64,000 nucleotides of DNA from Actinokineospora auranticolor (GCF_002934265.1 NZ_PTIX01000009.1:275970-339969), one strand, 5' to 3'. Positions 28,281 to 39,682 are shown, numbered from the stretch's first letter. Notes: generated from the sequence alone by a model not told the origin. Numbers and translations are program-made.

Positions 28281-28703
28281 CTACTCGCCCAGGTCGGCGG
28301 AGAGCCAGTGTTCCGGGTGGAGGTGGATGGTGATCGCTTCGCCGTGGTTCTCGGTGGCGAACTCGATGTACTCCTCCAGGCGCTCTGGGGCGATGTAGCG
28401 GGTGGCCATCTCGCGCAGGGTTTCCGGGGTGCCGGGTTCCGTGCGGACGACCGGGCCCTCCACCGACACGTACCGGACCGTCGGCGTGAGGCGTTCCACC
28501 ATCAGGGAGAACCGGCCCGCCGCCGCGATGAGACGGGCCTTGCGCGAATCGACGCCGGTGTGGATCCACAGGTCGCCGCCGGGCTCGTACTGGTACCAGA
28601 TGGGCACGACGAGCGGTGCTCTGCCATCCTCCGCGGCGACCGCCAAGGCGCCGATGTGGGGCTGCGCCAGGAACTCCTCACGTTCTTCCACGCTCAATGC
28701 CAT
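28281..28703 (-). CDS. pyridoxamine 5'-phosphate oxidase-like flavin-binding protein
   Basis: 140 aa. A split-barrel flavoprotein: residues 1-40 (VEEREEFLAQPHIGALAVA) and PLVVPIWYQYEPGGDLWIHT with a conserved core, then ARLIAAAGRFSLMVE and YVSVEGPVV. In actinobacteria such proteins bind FMN or F420 and act as oxidoreductases; which applies cannot be read from the sequence. ATG 28703 follows TATGTT by 6 bases with no ribosome-binding site, suggesting a leaderless message. Confidence 0.85.
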   Translation of the reverse strand: MALSVEEREEFLAQPHIGALAVAAEDGRAPLVVPIWYQYEPGGDLWIHTGVDSRKARLIAAAGRFSLMVERLTPTVRYVSVEGPVVRTEPGTPETLREMATRYIAPERLEEYIEFATENHGEAITIHLHPEHWLSADLGE

Positions 28704-28825
28704 GATCCCAACATACGACAGAACACCGACCGGCCGGTCCGCGCCGCAAACCACGGGTCTTGTCCCCTGTTCCGGTGACGGTCCACCCGCTCGACCTCTC
28801 CGGACGCCGCTGTCACCCCGTTCGG

Positions 28826-28831
28826 TATAAG
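28826..28831 (+). promoter_or_regulatory. -10 box TATAAG directly before the peptidase start
   Basis: TATAAG sits 5 bases before the GTG at 28837. It partly forms the AAGGAG that would otherwise be read as a ribosome-binding site; that would be only 2 bases from the start codon, too close to work well. A leaderless transcript is the better explanation. Confidence 0.45.
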
Positions 28832-28836
28832 GAGAC

Positions 28837-30849
28837 GTGATCTTCGACGCGGACGAGCCCGCAGCGGGCCCCCTGGCCGACCTCGACGGCTACCTGGCGA
28901 TGCCGCAGGTGGCCGGGCTCTGGCTGGCCCCGGACGGGCGCGCGCTGGTGGTCGGCGCGGCGACCCCGGACCACACCGGCACCCGGCACGCCAAGGCGCT
29001 GTGGGAGATCGACCCCGACGGCGTCCGGCAGGCGCGGCGGCTGACCAGGGGCGCGGAGGGCGAGACCGGCGCGGGGTTCACACCGACGGGTGACTTGCTG
29101 TTCACCTCGACCCGTCCGGAGCCCGGCGCGGACGACGGGCAGGCGCTGTGGGTGCTCCCCCGGTCGGGTGGCGAGCCGTGGGTGGTGGCGCGGCCGCCGG
29201 GCGGGGTGCGCGGGGTCGCGGTGGGCGCGGACGGGACTGTCGTGTTCGGTTCCGGCATGCTGCCGTCCGCCACCGACCTCGGCGCCGACCAGGCGCTGCG
29301 CGCGCGGCGCGAGGACGCGGGCGTGTCGGCGATCCTGCACGACGAGTTCCCCATCCGGCACTGGGACCGCCACCTCGGCCCGGACCGCCCCCGGCTGTTC
29401 GTCCTCGACCCCGGCGGCCCCCGCGACCTCACCGGCCACGTCGGCCGCGCGCTCGGCGAGGACAGCGCCTGGGACGTCACCCCCGACGGTTCCACGGTGG
29501 TCACCACCTGGGCGGTCACCGAGCCGTGCGGGTCCCAGCGCTACACGCTCGTCGCCGTCGACAGCGCGACCGGCGCGCGCCGGGTCGTCGCCGACGACCC
29601 CGGGCACGAGTACGACGCGCCCCGTGTCTCCCCCGACGGCACCCGGGTCGCCGTCGTCGTGCACCGCCGCAAGGACCCGCACGACCCGGGCGACCGATGG
29701 CTCGGCGTCGTGGACCTGGCGGGCGGCGCGGTCACCCCGCTGACCGCCGACTGGGACCGCTGGCCGCACGCGCCCCAGTGGACCCCCGACGGCACCGCCC
29801 TGGTCTGCGCCGCCGACCACTTCGGCCGCTCCCCCCTGTGGCGCGTGGACGCGACCACCGGCGAGGTCACCCGCCTGACCGACGACGACGGCGCCTACAC
29901 CGACCCCCGGGTCTCCCCCGACGGCCGCTGGGTCTACGCGCTGCGCTCCGCCATAGACAGCCCACCCGCACCGGTCCGCGTGGACCTGGCCGACGGCACC
30001 ACCACGCCCCTGCCCGGCCCGGCCGAGGCCCTGGGCGCGACGGCGGCGGTGCGCGGCACGCTCACCGAGGTCACCGCGACCGCCGCGGACGGCACCCCGC
30101 TGCGCGCCTGGCTGACGCTGCCGCCGGACGCCTCCCCCGACTCCCCCGCGCCGCTGCTGCTGTGGGTGCACGGCGGCCCGGTGCTCTCCCGCAACAACTG
30201 GTCGTGGCGCTGGAACCCGTGGATCCCGGTGGCCCGCGGCTACGCGGTGCTGATGCCGGACCCGGCGCTGTCCACCGGCTACGGCATCGACTTCATCCGC
30301 CGCGGCTGGGGCGCGTGGGGCACCAGCCCGTACACGGACCTGATGGCGATCACCGACGCCGCGCTGGCCCGCCCGGACCTCGACCCGGCGCGCACCGCGG
30401 CGATGGGCGGCTCGTTCGGCGGCTACATGGTCAACTGGATCGCCGGGCACACCGACCGGTTCCGGGCGATCGTCAGCCACGCGTCGGTGTGGGACCTGGA
30501 CCAGTCGACCGACACCGCCGACATCGCGCACGACTTCCGCCGCGAGATGACCCCGGCGATGGCGGAGGCGAACTCGCCGCACCACTTCGCCGCCGCGGTC
30601 CGCACCCCGGTGCTGGTGATCCACGGCGACCGCGACTACCGGGTGCCGATCAACGAGGCGCTGCGGCTGTGGTGGGACCTGTGCTCGCACGCGGGCGAGT
30701 CGCACCCGCACCGGTTCCTGTACTTCCCGGACGAGAACCACTTCGTGCAGGCGCCCGGCAACGTCAAGCTGTGGTACGCCACGGTGCTGGCGTTCCTGGC
30801 CCAGCACGTCCTCGGTGAGGAGTGGCACCGCCCCGACCTGCTGGGATGA
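28837..30849 (+). CDS. S9 family prolyl oligopeptidase-type serine peptidase
   Basis: 670 aa. A beta-propeller N-terminal half (repeats with VSPDGTRVAV, WTPDGTALV, VSPDGRWVYAL) is followed by an alpha/beta-hydrolase catalytic domain from about residue 420. The catalytic triad is visible: Ser in AAMGGSFGGYMVNW, Asp in VIHGDRDYRVPI, His in FPDENHFVQ. No signal peptide, so a cytoplasmic peptidase of the acylaminoacyl/dipeptidyl-peptidase type. It starts at GTG 28837. Confidence 0.95.
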   Translation: MIFDADEPAAGPLADLDGYLAMPQVAGLWLAPDGRALVVGAATPDHTGTRHAKALWEIDPDGVRQARRLTRGAEGETGAGFTPTGDLLFTSTRPEPGADDGQALWVLPRSGGEPWVVARPPGGVRGVAVGADGTVVFGSGMLPSATDLGADQALRARREDAGVSAILHDEFPIRHWDRHLGPDRPRLFVLDPGGPRDLTGHVGRALGEDSAWDVTPDGSTVVTTWAVTEPCGSQRYTLVAVDSATGARRVVADDPGHEYDAPRVSPDGTRVAVVVHRRKDPHDPGDRWLGVVDLAGGAVTPLTADWDRWPHAPQWTPDGTALVCAADHFGRSPLWRVDATTGEVTRLTDDDGAYTDPRVSPDGRWVYALRSAIDSPPAPVRVDLADGTTTPLPGPAEALGATAAVRGTLTEVTATAADGTPLRAWLTLPPDASPDSPAPLLLWVHGGPVLSRNNWSWRWNPWIPVARGYAVLMPDPALSTGYGIDFIRRGWGAWGTSPYTDLMAITDAALARPDLDPARTAAMGGSFGGYMVNWIAGHTDRFRAIVSHASVWDLDQSTDTADIAHDFRREMTPAMAEANSPHHFAAAVRTPVLVIHGDRDYRVPINEALRLWWDLCSHAGESHPHRFLYFPDENHFVQAPGNVKLWYATVLAFLAQHVLGEEWHRPDLLG

Positions 30850-31010
30850 CCCGCCGGGACGGTGCCGGGCCGACTTCGCGAGCGCCCGGTCGCAAGCCGC
30901 GGCCGGGCCGGGTGATGGGAACGAATGTCACTGTCCCCCGAAGAACCGTCATTACGCGCGCGCGTTGAACGGGTGTAATCGGCCTACCGACACGCACAAG
31001 GAGAACGCCC

Positions 31011-31199
31011 ATGCGGCCGTACACGAGGGCTCTGGGTGCCGTCGCGCTGCTCTTCGCGACGATCCCGCTCTCGACCGGGTCCTACCAGCTCGTGGGTGCG
31101 CAGCAGGTGGAGCTCCAGGCACGGGCCAGCGTCAGACCGGCGGCGCCGCCGACCCCGCAGCCGGTGGTCGCGGTCCCCTGCCACCACGAGGTGGGGTAG
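31011..31199 (+). CDS. small secreted protein
   Basis: 62 aa with a good AAGGAG ribosome-binding site. A signal peptide is obvious (MRPYTRALGAVALLFATIPL, cleavage likely near residue 30), leaving about 30 residues rich in Pro, Ala and Val with two Cys/His near the end (PCHHEVG). No family recognised. A GC-rich hairpin follows. Confidence 0.6.
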   Translation: MRPYTRALGAVALLFATIPLSTGSYQLVGAQQVELQARASVRPAAPPTPQPVVAVPCHHEVG

Positions 31200-31225
31200 T
31201 TCGCGCTTCCCAGGGGTGAGGGAGC

Positions 31226-31290
31226 GGGGACGCGCGCGCCGCCGCCGGTGGGGGCGGACCACCGACCGGCGGCAGGCGCGTCCCCGTTAT
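31226..31290. terminator. long bidirectional terminator hairpin
   Basis: CGGGGACGCGC (31226-31236) pairs with GCGCGTCCCCG (31276-31286), with further GC pairing inside, then TTAT. It separates the small secreted gene from the oppositely oriented MerR gene. Confidence 0.6.
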
Positions 31291-31307
31291 CACTCCACTG
31301 TGGATGG

Positions 31308-32210
31308 TTACGCCCCGTGCGCGCGCAGCGCCGCCGAGAACCACTCGAAGGCCGGGACGCGCGGCGGGAACGGCTCACGGCCGTTGAGGACCCCCAGCAG
31401 CGCCCAGTACCGCTCGACCCGCCGGTCGGCGAACCGGTCCAGCCGGTCGGCGGCGGCCACGCGGTCCGCGGCGGGCAGGTCGGCCGGGATGATCCGGTGC
31501 AGGACCTCCCGACCCTCCGCCGACTCCGGCGCGACCCCCGCGTCGAGCGCGGGCACGGCGTGCTCGACCACCTTCGCCGGGTCCGGGTCGCCCGCCACCG
31601 GCGCGCCCTCGGCACCCGCGACGGCCATCTCGCGCACGCGGGCCTGGAAGTCCGGGTCGGCGACCAGTTCGGCCAGCTCGACCCAGGCGTCCACCTGGTC
31701 GGCGGTCGGCTCCTCGGGCAGGTCGGCGGGCAGGCCCCGCATCGCCTGAGCGATGCCCGCACCCGGGGCCGCCGAGTCGACCCCCTCGAAGGTCCGGTCG
31801 ACGAACTCGTCGATGACGCGCTGCCGCTCCTGGGCGGACAACCGGGCCATCTTGTGCATCAGTCTCATCTCCTCTGTCGAGCTTCCCCGCTGCGCGACCG
31901 ACCGCAGGACCGCTCGGCGCAGCCGCAGGGTCCGGATCTCGGTGTCGATGGCGCGCACGTGCGCCTCGGCGACGTCGGCGAGGGTGACCTGGTGGCGCAG
32001 CACGCGCTGCACGGTGTCCAGGTCGAGGCCGAGGTCGCGGAGGGTGCGCACCAGGTCCAGCCGGGCCACCGCCTCGACGTCGTAGAGGCGGTAACCACCC
32101 GTCGACCGGTCGGTGGGCGGGATGACCCCGCTGTCGGACCAGAAGCGGATGGTCCGCACCGGGAGCCCGGTGCGGGCGGCCAGTTGGCCGATGGTGAACA
32201 GGTCGGTCAC
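31308..32210 (-). CDS. MerR family transcriptional regulator
   Basis: 300 aa. The helix-turn-helix is LFTIGQLAARTGLPVRTIRF, then WSDSGVIPPTDRSTGGYRLYD; a long dimerisation helix follows (ALLRSVAQRGSSTEEM region). About 180 further residues form a large C-terminal domain of unknown ligand, unlike the short metal-binding tails of classical MerR. Effector unknown. Confidence 0.9.
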   Translation of the reverse strand: MTDLFTIGQLAARTGLPVRTIRFWSDSGVIPPTDRSTGGYRLYDVEAVARLDLVRTLRDLGLDLDTVQRVLRHQVTLADVAEAHVRAIDTEIRTLRLRRAVLRSVAQRGSSTEEMRLMHKMARLSAQERQRVIDEFVDRTFEGVDSAAPGAGIAQAMRGLPADLPEEPTADQVDAWVELAELVADPDFQARVREMAVAGAEGAPVAGDPDPAKVVEHAVPALDAGVAPESAEGREVLHRIIPADLPAADRVAAADRLDRFADRRVERYWALLGVLNGREPFPPRVPAFEWFSAALRAHGA

Positions 32211-32244
32211 ACGGATCAGCGTGGAGGTTCCAGTGGGTGGAGAC

Positions 32245-32712
32245 TCAAGCGGGGTTATCTTTCCGTGACCTGAGGTCGCCCGCGGGCGCGACGCGCTTGA
32301 GCAGCGCCACGAGCTGGTCGCGCTCGGTGTGCGACAGCGGGGCGAGGATCTCGGACTCGGTCTCGCGCACGCGCACGTCGAGCCGCTGGAGCGCCAGGGC
32401 GCCCTCGTCGGTGAGGGTGACGACGTTGCGCAGGCGGTTGACCGGGTGCGGCTTGCGGTCCGCCTGCCCGGCCGCCTTGAGGCCGTCGAGCAGGGCGACG
32501 AGGTCGCAGCCCTCGAGCCCGGGCAGCCTGCCCAGCTCGTCCTGGTACGCCGACCCGGTCTCGGCGAGCGCGGCGAGCACCACGTAGTGCCGCTTGTGCA
32601 TGCCGTGCTCGGCGAAGCGGTCCCGCAGGGCCCGTTGGGCGTGCTCGGCGAGCCGGTCCACCAGCCACACGGCTTCGTCGAGGCGGTTGCGGGCTCCCTG
32701 GGGCTGCGGCAT
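32245..32712 (-). CDS. MarR family transcriptional regulator
   Basis: 155 aa from ATG 32712. Typical MarR winged-helix: RFAEHGMHKRHYVVLAALAE, then LPGLEGCDLVALLDGLKAAG, the wing RLRNVVTLTDEGALALQRL and a C-terminal helix. The longer open frame to 33099 is not coding. It lies 34 bases downstream of the MerR gene, same strand. Target unknown; a UvrA-like drug-resistance-type protein is the next gene upstream on the same strand. Confidence 0.88.
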   Translation of the reverse strand: MPQPQGARNRLDEAVWLVDRLAEHAQRALRDRFAEHGMHKRHYVVLAALAETGSAYQDELGRLPGLEGCDLVALLDGLKAAGQADRKPHPVNRLRNVVTLTDEGALALQRLDVRVRETESEILAPLSHTERDQLVALLKRVAPAGDLRSRKDNPA

Positions 32713-33116
32713 GGCGAATACGGTACTTGCCCGGTCCGGGTTCGCGGAGTACGCGGTCACCGTGGTCGCGTGGGTCGCGCGGGTGCCCGCGGACCTGGAC
32801 GCGGCGGCGACCGCGCTGCCGCGGGCGGCGTCGCGCGGATCGTTCAGGGCACCGGGCGCCGGGCGGGCTCGCGCCGACCGCGCGGGATCCCGGGCGCCCG
32901 CACGGTGATCGGGACGACGGAACCCGCGGGTGCGACGCGCGCGGCAGGACCGAAAAGGATGGTTCTCCACATCCCACCGAGTTGTCCACAGGTCTTCCGC
33001 CACACCGTTTTCCCGCACCGGCCGGTGATAGCGTTGAAATCCGGGGACCCCCTGGCCAGGCGGGGGATCTCTGTGGCATGCGCGGAATCGGGTCGACACG
33101 ATCGGGAGCCACGCGC

Positions 33117-33211
33117 GGGAGTGGCCCAGTCAAGCGGGAGTAGCGCAGCCGAGCGGGAATGGCCCAGCCGAGCAGGAGTAGCCCAGCCGAGCGGGAATGG
33201 CTCGGCTGGTG
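33117..33211. repeat. 19-bp tandem repeat, five copies
   Basis: Units start at 33117, 33136, 33155, 33174 and 33193 with consensus GGGA(A/G)T(G/A)GCCCAGCCGAGC. Position-exact spacing; copies differ by 1-3 bases. Confidence 0.85.
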
Positions 33212-33262
33212 CGGGCAATTCGGCCGTGTGCGGGCAAGTGGGGTCAGGTGAGCACGTGCGAT

Positions 33263-33296
33263 GTGGTTGTGGGGCGGGGAATCGCCCCACAACCAC
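33263..33296 (-). terminator. terminator of the uvrA-like gene
   Basis: GTGGTTGTGGGGCG (33263-33276) pairs perfectly with 33283-33296 around a 6-base loop, 9 bases past the stop at 33306. Confidence 0.75.
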
Positions 33297-33305
33297 GTCC
33301 GCGCG

Positions 33306-35687
<2,382 letters not shown>

Positions 35688-35754
35688 CGTCTCTCCATCG
35701 TTGTCCGACTGCGCCGCCGTCCGGGCGACAGTCCACTGTCTACCTGATGACGGC

Positions 35755-35789
35755 GCCCACCGGGCGGGGTCCGCGCCCGCCCGGTGGGC
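35755..35789 (-). terminator. terminator of the VOC gene
   Basis: GCCCACCGGGCGGG (35755-35768) pairs with CCCGCCCGGTGGGC (35776-35789), 6 bases after the stop of the VOC gene. Confidence 0.7.
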
Positions 35790-35795
35790 AGGCGC

Positions 35796-36206
35796 CTACT
35801 TGACCTCGTTGAAGCGGACCTGGTTGCCGGACGGGTCGCGGAACGCGGCGTCGCGAACACCGTACGGCTGGTCCGTCGGGTCCTGCAGCACCTCGTACCC
35901 GGCTGCCTTGATCTTCTCGAACACGCCGTCGAGGTCGGGGGTGGCCAGGGTGACGCGGGAGTAGCTGCCCTTGGCGATCAGACCGGAGATGGTGGCGCGC
36001 TCGTCGTCGGTCAGGTTCGGGTCCATGCCCGGGGGCTCCAGCACGAGCGCGGTGCCGGGCTGGTCGGCGGGGCCGAGGGTCAGCCAGCGCAGGCCGTTGT
36101 AGCCGACGTCGTTGCGCAGCTCGAAGCCCAGGGTGTCGCGGTAGAAGGCGAGCGCGGCGTCGGCGTCGAGGTGCGGGAGGAAGCTGTACGCGATGGTGAT
36201 GTCCAT
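35796..36206 (-). CDS. VOC (glyoxalase/bleomycin-resistance fold) protein
   Basis: 136 aa from ATG 36206. Two beta-alpha-beta-beta-beta repeats: SFLPHLDADAALAFYRDTLG at the N-terminus and RVTLATPDLDGVFEKIKAAG then FRDPSGNQVRFNEV at the end, the classic VOC ending. The metal or ligand cannot be assigned. It lies upstream of the uvrA-like gene on the same strand, 108 bases apart. Confidence 0.88.
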   Translation of the reverse strand: MDITIAYSFLPHLDADAALAFYRDTLGFELRNDVGYNGLRWLTLGPADQPGTALVLEPPGMDPNLTDDERATISGLIAKGSYSRVTLATPDLDGVFEKIKAAGYEVLQDPTDQPYGVRDAAFRDPSGNQVRFNEVK

Positions 36207-36423
36207 GCCGAAGACACTAGGAGCGCGGCGCGGGGGATCGCTTCTCCAAAGCTGACCGTCTCCACCCGATCCGGTGACATCCCGCGACGGCCCGGTGACC
36301 GCCCTGTCGTCTTCACATGTCTTCCTCCCCTTGTCCGGCAACGGGATTCGGATGACGTTGGGGAGACGTCCGGTGAGCGGACCGGTCGCGTCGGGTGATG
36401 GTCCGAGACGGGAGGGTGTGCGC

Positions 36424-37575
36424 ATGTGGCGGAGGCTCGCGGTGGTGGTGACCGTGCCGGTGTTGGTGGTGGGCGGATCGGCGGTGGCGGTGGGGCAGCC
36501 CTCGTCGCACGGGTGCGCGGCGATCGAACTCGTCCCGCTGCCGGGCGACGCGTGGGCCGATGCGAACGACGTGAACGAGGACGGGGTCGCGGTGGGCGTG
36601 TCCGGGGTCGGCAAGGACATCGACCACGCGGTCATGTGGAGCCGCGACCGCCTCCCGGTGCGCCTGGAACCCTTGGGCGCCAACGACGAGACCACCGCGG
36701 TGGCGATCAACGACGCGGGGGTCGTCATGGGGACGGAGACGACACCGGTCGGGGAGCGCGCGGTGCGCTGGGACCGGAAGGGCGCGCACGAGCTCGTCCC
36801 CCTGCCCGGTGACGTGCGCAGCCTCCCCACCGCCATCAACGGTCGAGGTGACGTGGTGGGACGCTCCGTCAGCAGCGCGGGGTACAACGCGCGGGTGGTG
36901 CTGTGGGGGCGCTCGGGCGCGCCGGTGGAGTTGTCGGTGCCGCCGAATCACCTGGGCGACGTCGCGGGTGTCACCGACGCGGGCGTGGCGTATGGCTTCC
37001 TGGAGGCGCTGGACGGCTCGCACCCGCTCAGCCAGGCGGCGTTCTGGCGACCCGACGGCGCGCTGCGGCTGCTGGAGGTCCCCGAGGGCTCGGTCTACTC
37101 CGAGGTGGAGGACGTGAACGAGCGCGGCGTCGCGGTCGGAAGGGTCAACGGAACCGCCTACCGGTGGGACGCCGACGGGCACGGGCAGCCCCTGGACGAC
37201 CTCGCCGAGGAGAACACGGACGCGTTCGCCGTCAACTCGCGCGGTGAGTCCGTCGGGATCTCCGTCATCGCCTTCACCCGCGGCACGCGGTGGGGCCGGG
37301 CGGGCCACGTCCGCGAGCTGTTCCCGCCCGCGGACACCTGGATGCCCTGGCCGCACGACATCAACGACCGCGGTGTCGTGGTCGGCACGGCCCAGCGCGG
37401 GTGGGACACGTACCCGGTGGTCTGGGCCGCGGGCAGCGACCAGGCCACCGAACTGCTCGACCCGCACGGCGCGGCGCTCACCGGCGGTGGGGCCGCCAAG
37501 GTCACGAACTCCGGCTACGTCACCGGCGGCCGGGCGGGCGACCGCGGTGTGATCTGGCGCCTGCCGCGATCCTGA
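36424..37575 (+). CDS. secreted HAF-repeat protein
   Basis: 383 aa from ATG 36424 behind GGGAGG. Signal peptide MWRRLAVVVTVPVLVVGGSA. The mature part is six or more repeats of the HAF type (A.DVN..G.AVG): WADANDVNEDGVAVG, AVAINDAGVVMG, PTAINGRGDVVG, VEDVNERGVAVG, AFAVNSRGESVG, PHDINDRGVVVG. Such repeats fold as beta-propeller-like extracellular modules; role unknown. The earlier open-frame start at 36274 lacks support. Confidence 0.85.
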   Translation: MWRRLAVVVTVPVLVVGGSAVAVGQPSSHGCAAIELVPLPGDAWADANDVNEDGVAVGVSGVGKDIDHAVMWSRDRLPVRLEPLGANDETTAVAINDAGVVMGTETTPVGERAVRWDRKGAHELVPLPGDVRSLPTAINGRGDVVGRSVSSAGYNARVVLWGRSGAPVELSVPPNHLGDVAGVTDAGVAYGFLEALDGSHPLSQAAFWRPDGALRLLEVPEGSVYSEVEDVNERGVAVGRVNGTAYRWDADGHGQPLDDLAEENTDAFAVNSRGESVGISVIAFTRGTRWGRAGHVRELFPPADTWMPWPHDINDRGVVVGTAQRGWDTYPVVWAAGSDQATELLDPHGAALTGGGAAKVTNSGYVTGGRAGDRGVIWRLPRS

Positions 37576-37597
37576 TCGACTGGGCTACCGTCGGCCC

Positions 37598-38074
37598 GTG
37601 CGCCCCGCAGGTCGGTACGTCCCGGAATCGCCTACTCGGCTCGGCCGGTCGCCGGGGCCGGTCGGTACCGGGCTGGTGTACCTCGCCCTGCTGTTCCTGG
37701 GCTTGGCCGGGCCCGTGACCTCGCTGGTCGCGGCCGACGCCGACCTCGGCGTGGTGGAGCTGGTCGGCGCGGGCCTCACCGTCCTGTTGATGCCGCTGGC
37801 CGTGTTCTTCTGGCGCGACCTGGCCAGGAACCGGCGCGACGAGCGCCGGGTGCGGGCGGTCGGTGTGCCTGCCGCCGCGACGATCGCCGCGGTGACCTGG
37901 GCGTCGGTGGGCGACGAGACCGGGGTCGAGCTGACCCTGTCCGTCGACGGCCCGGGCCTCACCCCGTTCGCCGCCCAGCTCACCTGCCTGGCCGAGGACG
38001 ACCTGCGCGAGGGCACAGTCCTCCAGGTGCTGGTCGACCCGTCCGACTACGCGTTCACGGTGGTCGGACGCTAG
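37598..38074 (+). CDS. small membrane protein of unknown function
   Basis: 158 aa from GTG 37598. Two membrane segments (GLVYLALLFLGLAGPVTSLV and VELVGAGLTVLLMPLAVFF) are followed by a soluble beta-rich C-terminal part (AATIAAVTWASVGDETGVEL, LQVLVDPSDYAFTVV). No family assigned. Confidence 0.65.
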   Translation: MRPAGRYVPESPTRLGRSPGPVGTGLVYLALLFLGLAGPVTSLVAADADLGVVELVGAGLTVLLMPLAVFFWRDLARNRRDERRVRAVGVPAAATIAAVTWASVGDETGVELTLSVDGPGLTPFAAQLTCLAEDDLREGTVLQVLVDPSDYAFTVVGR

Positions 38075-38116
38075 CGGCTTGACCCTCACGCGGCGTCATG
38101 GCGCAGAGTCGGGGGC

Positions 38117-39232
38117 GTGGAGGAGCACCTGACCGTGGGGCGCGTGTCCGACTTGGCGGACGTCAGCGTCCGCACGCTGCACCACTACGACGAGATCGGC
38201 CTCGTGCGGCCGTCCGCGCGCACCACCGCCGGGTACCGGGCGTACTCCGCCGCCGACGTGGAGCGGCTGAGCGAGGTGCTCGCCTACCGGCGGCTGGGCT
38301 TCGGGCTGCGCGAGATCGCCGATCTCGTCGACGACCCGACCACCGACGCGGTCGCGCACCTGCGCAGGCTGCGCGGCCTGCTGCTGGACCAGCGCGACCG
38401 CGCCGCCGCGATGGTGACCGCCATCGACGGGGAACTGGCGGCGCGGGCCAGGGGGATCAGACCGAGTCCGGAGGACCAGCTCAAGATGTTCGGCGCACAG
38501 CTGTACGACACCATCGGCTCCGCCTACCCGGCGACGCGGCGCACCGAGCCGCGCATCGCCGCGCAGGTCTGGGCGGCGCTCGGCGACGCGCGGACGGTGC
38601 TCAACGTCGGGGCGGGCACCGGCTCGTACGAACCGCCCGACCGCGACGTCACCGCCGTGGAGCCGTCGGCGGTCATGCGGGCGCAGCGCCCACCGGGCTC
38701 GGCGCCGTGCGTGGCCGCCGCGGCGGAGCGGCTGCCGTTCGAGGACCGGTCCTTCGACGCCGCCATGGCGTTCAGCACCGTGCACCACTGGCGCGACCCG
38801 ATCGCCGGGCTGCGCGAGCTGCGCCGGGTGGCCCGGCGGGTCGTGGTGTTCACGCACGACTCCAGCGACGCGGGCTGGCGGCAGCGGTTCTGGCTGTCCC
38901 GCGACTACCTGCCCGAGGTCGCCGACCTGGTGGTGGGCAGGCCCACGATCGACCGGCTGGCGCACGCGCTCGACGCCCGCATCGAGCCGGTGCTCATCCC
39001 GTGGGACTGCGCCGACGGGTTCTTCGAGGCCTACTGGCGCAGACCCGAGGCGTACCTGGACGAGCACGTGCGCCGCGCGGTATCGATCTGGACGAGGGTC
39101 GGCCCGGACGCCGAGCGGCGGGCGGTGGACCGGCTCCGCGACGACCTCGCGTCCGGCCGGTGGGACGAGTGCAACCGCGACCTGGCGGGCCTGGAGGCGG
39201 CGGAACTCGGCCTGCGGCTGCTCGTAGGGTGA
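38117..39232 (+). CDS. MerR regulator fused to a SAM-dependent methyltransferase
   Basis: 371 aa. Residues 1-70 are a TipA-like MerR DNA-binding domain (LTVGRVSDLADVSVRTLHHY, DEIGLVRPSARTTAGYRAYS), then a dimerisation helix to about 115. From about 150 on there is a class-I methyltransferase: VLNVGAGTGSYEPPDRDVTA, AAERLPFEDRSFDAAMAFST, VHHWRDPIAGLRELRRVARR. The reading frame is continuous across the junction, so the fusion is real in this sequence. The methyltransferase may act as ligand-sensing effector or as an enzyme whose level is autoregulated. Confidence 0.88.
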   Translation: MEEHLTVGRVSDLADVSVRTLHHYDEIGLVRPSARTTAGYRAYSAADVERLSEVLAYRRLGFGLREIADLVDDPTTDAVAHLRRLRGLLLDQRDRAAAMVTAIDGELAARARGIRPSPEDQLKMFGAQLYDTIGSAYPATRRTEPRIAAQVWAALGDARTVLNVGAGTGSYEPPDRDVTAVEPSAVMRAQRPPGSAPCVAAAAERLPFEDRSFDAAMAFSTVHHWRDPIAGLRELRRVARRVVVFTHDSSDAGWRQRFWLSRDYLPEVADLVVGRPTIDRLAHALDARIEPVLIPWDCADGFFEAYWRRPEAYLDEHVRRAVSIWTRVGPDAERRAVDRLRDDLASGRWDECNRDLAGLEAAELGLRLLVG

Positions 39233-39259
39233 GCGCCACCGCCGAGCCGAGGACCGCCG

Positions 39260-39682
39260 ATGCCCTTCACCGCCCACTGGGACACGTACGCGCCGGACGA
39301 AGTGCCCGGGGAGGAGGAGTTCACGGCCGAGTCCCCTGGGGACGTGGACCGCTTGGTCGCCCTGCTGTCGGACCCGCACGCGTCGGCGGCGACGATCGTG
39401 CACGCGGGCCGCGCGGAGGTGGTGTCCCCGTACAGCGGCGAGACCGTGCCGGACCACCTGCTGTGGGCACTGGTCCACAGCGGATTCGGCTACCTGCACT
39501 ACCACGACCCGGACCACGTCTCGTGCGTGCCGGTCGGCGACCCGACATCGGCCCACCACCACTACGACTACACGGATTTCGAAGCGGGCAGCGGACTACC
39601 GGTGGACGTGTTCACCAAGGCCCTCAAGCAATTCCTCGCCACAGCCACCCGCCCCACCGTCGTCCAGTGGCGAGAGGGCTGA
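39260..39682 (+). CDS. Imm1 family immunity protein
   Basis: 140 aa. The pattern VDRLVALLSDPHASAATIVH, then HSGFGYLHYHDPDH and FEAGSGLPVDVFTKALKQFL fits Imm1, the immunity proteins of polymorphic-toxin systems common in Pseudonocardiaceae. No toxin gene adjoins it, so it is either orphan or protective against toxins encoded elsewhere. It ends 13 bases from the convergent NlpC/P60 gene. Confidence 0.7.
   Translation: MPFTAHWDTYAPDEVPGEEEFTAESPGDVDRLVALLSDPHASAATIVHAGRAEVVSPYSGETVPDHLLWALVHSGFGYLHYHDPDHVSCVPVGDPTSAHHHYDYTDFEAGSGLPVDVFTKALKQFLATATRPTVVQWREG

Larger units (their letters stand above)
32713..33305. other. 593-bp intergenic region with a tandem repeat and a terminator
   Basis: Contains TTGTCCACA at 32982, five 19-bp repeats (33117-33211) and the terminator hairpin of the uvrA-like gene (33263-33296). 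No gene was recognised; the minus-strand frames through it are low-complexity. Confidence 0.6.
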
